A stretch of DNA of 64,000 nt from Gryllus longicercus. Lineage: Eukaryota > Arthropoda > Insecta > Orthoptera > Gryllidae. Under the pieces are notes generated by a model. It ran no database searches and was not told where the DNA came from. It saw nothing but the letters and a program-made list of their open reading frames with translations. Each line of letters starts with the position of its first letter. Position 1 is the first letter of the stretch. The stretch lies in contig JAZDUA010000767.1 of assembly GCA_038098605.1 (NCBI GenBank), positions 1-64,000 on the forward strand. Direction: 5' to 3'. This document shows positions 58,500-64,000 of this stretch, piece after piece. The position numbers were made by a program, and so were the translations under genes.

Positions 58500-59950
58500 C
58501 CTGCCTCCGCCTTCGCATCGCCCGCCCCCCCCCTGGCTGGTCGTTGACTCCGCCGATGGAGGGCAGCGCCGATGCAGCGAGGCGCTCCTGGCCCATATGC
58601 GCGCGCGCGGCTCCGCGCCGGCGACGTGCGAAGCGCTGCGGTAATTATGAGGCAGCGACGCGACGGTTGCTGCAAGAAACGCACCGGCGGGGGCCGTGGA
58701 GACGGATGGATGTGAAAGCGACGGGTCCTGCATAGTGGCAGGGTCAGTGCTGATCAGTGAGAACTAATGTTAAAAATCCGGTAGAGGTCGTGGATTATGA
58801 AGTAACTAATGATATGGATGTTGTGGGATATGAAATCTTTAGATGCCAAACGGTTGTTCATTTCTGTAGAGTTGAATAACTGTTGATACATTTCTTACGT
58901 ACAGGTATGAAAGTGTGTTCCTTGTTGTTTAAAGTACGAGAAAAACTTAGCTAAAGAACTGGCACTCTTGTAACCACAAAGACATTGAGCCAAAATAAGT
59001 ATTACACTAGTTAATAATGTTTCATGGCAATTTGCTTGTGTTCACAAACTGTAGAGAGATTTAGCACTAATGAAATATCGAACATATCTGCTGGAAGCTA
59101 GTTCTGATTGAATATATTTAAATTTCGATCTTCTTCAATAAAAGTTGTGACAATATACCATTTTATATTTGATTTAATATATAGAATTCGTTTTAGTTCA
59201 ACGTATGATTAATTCAATCTAACATGCCTTATATTAGTAAGAAAGTAACAATGAATCAATTTTAGCAATGTTGTATTACATATTTTCTGTTTATGTCGAT
59301 TACTTTCATTATATTATAAGTAATAGTGTTAACTTCTACAAAAGAGAACTTCTTTCATTTTACTCACTAAAGGGGATTTGAAAAAACGTCACAGGATGTT
59401 GCCTCGAAGAATGATTTTTAGTTTTGACGTTTCATGCGGATTACCGTAAGAGTAGCAATATTTACGTTTTAAACAATAATTACATACCTGAAACACATAA
59501 GTTTATATAAGATAGAATTTTATTCACTTGGAGAGTATTGGAATGACCAATTTTTAAAATTACATGTATGGAAGATACATCTTCTATGTTTGATGTTATA
59601 GCTGGATAGATGCTAGTATTTATATATCGAATATTTCATTTTTATCTTACGAACTTCCAACTCCAGTCGCTTCTGTCGGAGGCAGCCTGATGTCAAGTCT
59701 TGGAAGACTCGGCAAGAAACATCTTCCTGTCAAACTCGAGGACAGGAATTCGGAGCGGACGCACATTACGGGCGGCGAGTGAGGACGGCGCGGCGCGGCG
59801 CGGCGGCGTGTGTGGAGGAAGACGGAATGTCGGCATCGGGGTGGCCGCGGAAGGATGACGAGGTTAATGACCGGAAGATTGTGGTTAGTCATCGGGCGCT
59901 TGTCAACTCCGGGGGAACAAGAGGAAAGATGTGTACACAAGCGCCAGGAT
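58500..59950. other. GC islet then AT-rich sequence
   Basis: 58500-58720 is GC-rich. 58740-59640 is AT-rich. 59780-59810 holds GGCGC pentamers. No gene recognised. Confidence 0.4.
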
Positions 59951-59959
59951 ACCGGTGGC

Positions 59960-60160
59960 TCGCCCGCCCGCCCGCCTGCCCATCCTCCCTCCCTCCCGCC
60001 CGCCCGCCCGCCCGCCCGCCCGCCCGCGCTCGCCCGCCCGCGCTCGCCCGCCCGCGCTCGCCCGCCTGCCCGCGCTCGCCCGCCTGCCCGCGCTCGCCCG
60101 TCCACCCGTCCACCCGTCCACCCGTCCACCCGTCCACCCATCCATCCACCCGCGCCCGCC
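59960..60160 (+). repeat. CCCG / CGCTCGCCCGCC / CCCGTCCA repeats
   Basis: CCCG tetramers (59961-60028), then CGCTCGCCCGCC units, then CCCGTCCA octamers (60098-60137). The three unit types follow each other without a gap. Multi-frame open frames here are compositional. Confidence 0.9.
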
Positions 60161-60169
60161 CCTCCGCCT

Positions 60170-61560
60170 GCTCGTCCACCTGCCCCTCTGTCATCCCGCC
60201 ACCCCGTCCTCCAACCAGTCCTTTTTCTCGTTCTCCCGCCCTCCTGTTTGCCCTACCCCACCCATCCAACATTCTCCTGTCGGCACCTGCTAATCGGTCA
60301 CCCGTTCGCCCATCTTCCCTCCCTTTCTTCCGTCCGTCTAGCCTTTCTCATTCTCGTCCTCCCACCTGCCCATCCTCCCTCCCGCTCACGAATCTGCCCA
60401 TTCTCCTTCCCCCTCCCTCCCTCTCACCCGCCCGTCCGCCCTCCCTGTCCTTCTTTTTTCTTCTCCTCATTTCGTCTCTCCTCCCTCCTCCCCGCCTGCT
60501 TAACGCCCACCCTCCACCCAATATCTGCCTCCAGGCCATTCTCACAATGACCGTCCAAAGCCAGCCAAATGACTACCAAAAATCTACTCAACGCCTTCCC
60601 TTCCGCTTGCCCAGCATCTTCAACCGACGCCTTCTAAACGCCCAACCTTCAGCCTTTACCATCGCCTTCCCGGCGCCGCAGATGTGAAGGCTCTACAAGC
60701 GGAGACGCAGGTATGCGCCGCACACTGCCGTAGGTCAGTTACATCTCCAGTTACTCTAGACATCGCGGCTGCAACACACACTTGCACGTGCAGGTGAAAA
60801 GAACCGTTGCGCTTTAGGAGTTGTTGGACCATTCAGGTGGATGAATGCGAAGAAAGCTCAGGTCCGCACTTTCGATTCAAGGAGCCGTCGCTGCGAACCG
60901 ACAGATTTTCTGACATAGAGTATCATTGCTATTATTGTTCAATAATGAAGTGTTTCTATCATAAGTTTCATTTACTATATTTAAAAAAAAATGTGTTGTC
61001 CAACATTGTGACAAACATCTCAAACAAACAAAAAATAAACATTATTTGGTGAAATAAGTTGTGAAATTACATTAATCTCCTTCATAAAGATAGCATTAGC
61101 GATTAGATTACATTTCAAGCATGAAATAAATTAAATAGTTGTTCGTATATTTCTCTCAGGTAATTAAATATATTCCTGCCTCACAAATTAATGACCAATT
61201 GTTCACTAAAAAAAATATTTATCTGTAATTTTTTCACTTTTTTTTCGTCCTTATGTGAACTAACAGTTTGCTGCCGATATACGTTATTTATGTCCAAATG
61301 AAGAAAATATTCTCATAGTCTTCCGGACATTCTCTGAACAGAACATTTCTTCAGTCCCCTCTCGTGAGCCCAGCTCTGCCCTGTGAACGCCGGCGGCAGC
61401 GCGGGAGTACAGAGGTGACGTCACGGAAGCGTGGTCGGGGGCGGGGAGGCGGGGGCGGCTGCCCCGCTGACCGGCATCCGCGCTGCTCGCCCCCGCGGAA
61501 GAACTGGCGCGGGCCGCGAAGAGGCGGCGACGTCTTGGAGCAGCGAAGGGGGACAAGGAA
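60170..61560. other. C-rich then AT-rich sequence, GC islet at the end
   Basis: 60170-60540 is pyrimidine-rich. 60940-61280 is AT-rich. 61360-61560 is a GC islet. No gene recognised. Confidence 0.4.
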
Positions 61561-61564
61561 ATGA

Positions 61565-62105
61565 AAGGAAAATACAATTATGACGAAAATTGAACACTAA
61601 AAAAGAAAAGAATGGAGCAAAAGAATAAAAAGGCGTGAGAAGGAAAGGAATAGCAAAATGAAACGATCAAAAAGGGAAATGAGTAGCAGAGGAAAAAGGA
61701 GCAGAAAGGAAAGAGGTAGACTAACGAAAAGGACCAGAAAGTGCAGGAACGGCGCAATGAAAAAAAGCAGAAAAGAAAGGAGCAGGAAAAAGGAGTCGCA
61801 CAATGAAAAGAGGAATCGGAAACGGGGAAATGGTCATGGTATGAAGTGCCTACAAAGAGTAAGAGTGAAAAAGAAATAGAATTGAAGAGTTGAGCTGACA
61901 AAAGAGATAGATGAAGAGGAGAGCACAGAAAAAATAGGAGGTAGAATAACTGAGAAGGGGAGTAGATAGGAACAAAATAAGAAATTTTGTGACGAATAAA
62001 GAGAATTAAAGGGGAAGGAGGTGGAAGGTGATAAGGGGAAGAGGCACGAGAAGAAGAAATCGAAGAATGAGCGGGAGAAAGAGAGTAAATGAAAATAGCA
62101 AAGAA
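61565..62105 (+). repeat. Purine-rich stretch (GGAAA/GAGAA words)
   Basis: About 540 bp strongly biased to A and G on the plus strand without a fixed period. Open frames (Lys/Arg/Glu-rich forward; Phe/Leu/Ser-rich reverse) follow from the bias. Confidence 0.65.
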
Positions 62106-62171
62106 AATTAAGTGGCGGAGGGGGGGGGGCGTCAGAAACGCTTACCGCCAGGGGGCGTGGGTTGAGACGCG

Positions 62172-62466
62172 GTGAAGCCGACGCAGTGAAGCCGTCGCGG
62201 TGAAGCCGTCGCGGCGAAGCCGTCGCGGCGAAGCCGTCGCGGTGAAGCCGTCGCGGTGAAGCCGTCGCGGTGAAGCCGTCGCGGTGAAGCCGTCGCGGTG
62301 AAGCCGTCGCGGTGAAGCCGTCGCGGGGAAGCCGTCGCGGTGAAGCCGTCGCGGTGAAGCCGTCGCGGTGAAGCCGTCTCGGCGAAGCCGTCGCGGTGAA
62401 GCCGTCGCGGTGAAGCCGTCGCGGTGAAGCCGTCGCGGTAAAGCCGTCGCGGTGAAGCCGTCGCGG
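62172..62466 (+). repeat. 14-bp minisatellite GTGAAGCCGTCGCG
   Basis: Twenty-one in-phase units of GTGAAGCCGTCGCG with a few GCGAAG, GGGAAG and GTAAAG variants. Minus-strand frames give a 14-residue Arg/Asp/Gly-Phe-Thr-Ala repeat; they are open only because the unit has no stop. Confidence 0.97.
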
Positions 62467-62479
62467 GCGACGGCGCGGC

Positions 62480-63361
62480 GCGGCGAGCGTGGCGGGGCGG
62501 GGCGCGGCGTGGCTGGGTGCGGGCAGCGGCGTCGGGGGCGAGGCGTCGGCGAAGACGCGGCTGGGGCGTCGCCGCGGGGCCCACGTGGGATTTGCCTACG
62601 CGTCATCCGGAACCGGTTTCGGCGCAAAAAGCGCAACAAGAGGAGCAGCGGCTGGACGGGCGCCCGGTAACCTACTGCCTGCGATCGCCCCTCAGCCCGT
62701 TGGCTCCGCTGGGTTGGGGGCGCCGTTTGGAGGACAGGCAGGCCCCAACACGGTGCGGTTCGTTCAAGTCACTCTTTTCATTAATTATTTTTCTCCCGGT
62801 GCATTTTCAAGGATGAATTTTCGGAATTATGATGTATGTAACGTCCCAAGAAGCCCTCTCCATTTTGTCGACCCGAAGTCGTTTGGTCAAATAAAATTAT
62901 TCTGAACCGTTTCCAGAGTGAGATTTTCTTAATAATTCGATTACAAATTTAAGAGAAATGACAATTCTTTTCAGGTTTTTTTCCTCAATTATTTGGCTTT
63001 TTCTGTGAATATTGATTTACTCATCTGAAATTCTTCCTATCCTGTTTCTGCGTTCATTTCTTGCCAAACTTGTCGAAACCTAGAATACATGACGTGCATT
63101 CTGCATAAATCCTTTATTTGACTGCCAAGCATAATGATACCCCGAAAATTCTTTTAGAAATGGGGTTTCTTGAACCATTCCCAAGTTTACAAGTATGATT
63201 GTAAGCCGTAGAAATAAAATGTATGGCGTGTTAGGAATATTATTAAAAGAAAGAGGTACGGACCACAAATGATACTACAGCTCACCACCATTTTGAAATG
63301 GGGGAGTGGTTAGACCACCACCACCACACCATACTCTACTTCTTTTCAATCAATCCTTGTT
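62480..63361. other. GC islet then AT-rich sequence
   Basis: 62467-62770 is GC-rich and open in three frames. The rest is AT-rich with no recognised element. Confidence 0.4.
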
Positions 63362-63452
63362 TTCCATGGTGAGGCTCAAGCCATCAGGCCTGCTTTTCCG
63401 CCTGGCTGAGAAAATTTTGCTAGACTCCTTTCGCAAAAAGCCGATAAAGAAG
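63362..63452 (-). mobile_element. SINE-A remnant (copy 4), truncated
   Basis: The plus strand reads ..TGGTGAGGCTCAAGCCATCAG then GCCTGCTTTTCCGCCTGGCTGAG.. and TAGACTCCTTTCGC. This follows, in order and with many changes, the tail-proximal third of SINE-A (compare 12286-12372). It stops at 63452, where LTR sequence begins. Confidence 0.6.
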
Positions 63453-64000
63453 TGTGGCGTCTTTGCCGGGGCAAATAAATACAGACGTGAACGGCTTGTA
63501 AATATTTAGCATTTAATAGAAAAAAGATACTCCAACACCAAAACACTATATACAATATTTACAATTGAAGTTAACCGTTACAAGAAGGAACTTTCCCTGG
63601 TTACCACCACCGCTGGCCCGATAATTAATTACCATCCCCGGTGTGATGCACCAGTACCTTACGCGAACATACATATGAGTATGCCGCACCTGCTGTCACG
63701 ACGTAGCACGCCGGCTTCGATTCCCCGCCTCGGTAGCCTATGCATTACCATGCAACGCCGCGCACAACCCTCACGACGCCCTACCGACGCGCTCACCTCT
63801 GAAGACTCAAGAATAGAAGGCTGCTTTCAACTCGGTTTCTGCTTATATACCCACTGACCAGGCTGCCGGAAGCGCGTCACACGCTGTGTCTGCCCACGCT
63901 TTCCCGCCGGCTTCGGGGTCTCCAAACCTGCCTCCACGACACAGCATTCCTATGTGAAGCCCCGCGTCACTTCCGCCAGGGCTGTCCACATGGCTACTAT
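63453..64000 (-). mobile_element. LTR of a retrotransposon, cut by the window end
   Basis: On the minus strand there is a TATATAAG box (63842-63849), a GC-rich upstream part, a transcribed part and an ATTAAA polyadenylation-type signal (63512-63517), and the segment ends in CA at 63453. This is the order of U3, R and U5 in an LTR. The 5' end lies beyond 64000. No primer-binding site follows on the left, where a SINE remnant lies, so this is a 3' LTR or a solo LTR. No coding region is present. The superfamily cannot be decided from the LTR alone. Confidence 0.6.
63842..63849 (-). promoter_or_regulatory. TATA box of the LTR
   Basis: TATATAAG on the minus strand, within GTGGGTATATAAGCAG, in the expected mid-LTR position. 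Transcription would start some 25-30 bp further along the minus strand. Confidence 0.55.

Overview
The window looks like non-coding, repeat-rich nuclear DNA of an arthropod, most likely an insect. A nuclear copy of mitochondrial DNA at about 43.71-44.22 kb carries the 3' part of ND6 followed by the start of CYTB on one strand. This is the usual insect gene order, and it reads correctly only with the invertebrate mitochondrial code (AGA as Ser, ATA as Met, TGA as Trp). Several tRNA-derived SINE families with TTCAA or TAA tails also fit an insect, possibly a polyneopteran with a large genome; that last point is a guess. I found no protein-coding gene that I can defend. The long open frames all lie in GC-rich minisatellites, where several frames are open at once.

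Layout. 0-5.4 kb: AT-rich DNA with a full SINE-A copy (7-bp target duplication) and two copies of a second tRNA-derived family, SINE-B; one of these is split by a MITE at 2129-2491. 5.4-12 kb: a G-rich block, a 7-bp GTCGCCC-type minisatellite, a related 7-bp array on the opposite strand, a run of 19 G and a CCA repeat. 12-17.4 kb: a second SINE-A, then a truncated SINE-B interrupted by an insertion that consists of a hammerhead-like leader and 67 in-phase copies of a 47-bp unit, with an 11-bp target duplication. 17.4-31 kb: AT-rich DNA with TAA/AT microsatellites, a 33-bp minisatellite, TAA-tailed SINEs and a CTT tract. 31-39.3 kb: a second hammerhead-like motif, a decayed ~15-bp repeat, a palindromic relative of the 47-bp unit, a two-variant 14-bp array, SINE-A copy 3, and a SINE-B copy whose internal CA tract has grown into a 12-bp minisatellite. 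39.3-51 kb: AT-rich DNA, the mitochondrial insertion and C-rich arrays. 51-64 kb: pyrimidine tracts, a 13/14-bp array, a CT repeat, CCCG and 14-bp arrays, and a partial LTR on the minus strand running off the end.

Nothing here forms a pathway. The story is one of nested mobile elements and of simple arrays arising inside or beside them. Because SINE-B occurs four times, two later insertions can be checked against empty-site copies within the same 64 kb. The best candidate for something new is the 47-bp array at 13.96-17.13 kb: it looks like a 5'-truncated ribozyme-bearing retroelement whose end expanded into a higher-order satellite, with two related fragments elsewhere in the window.
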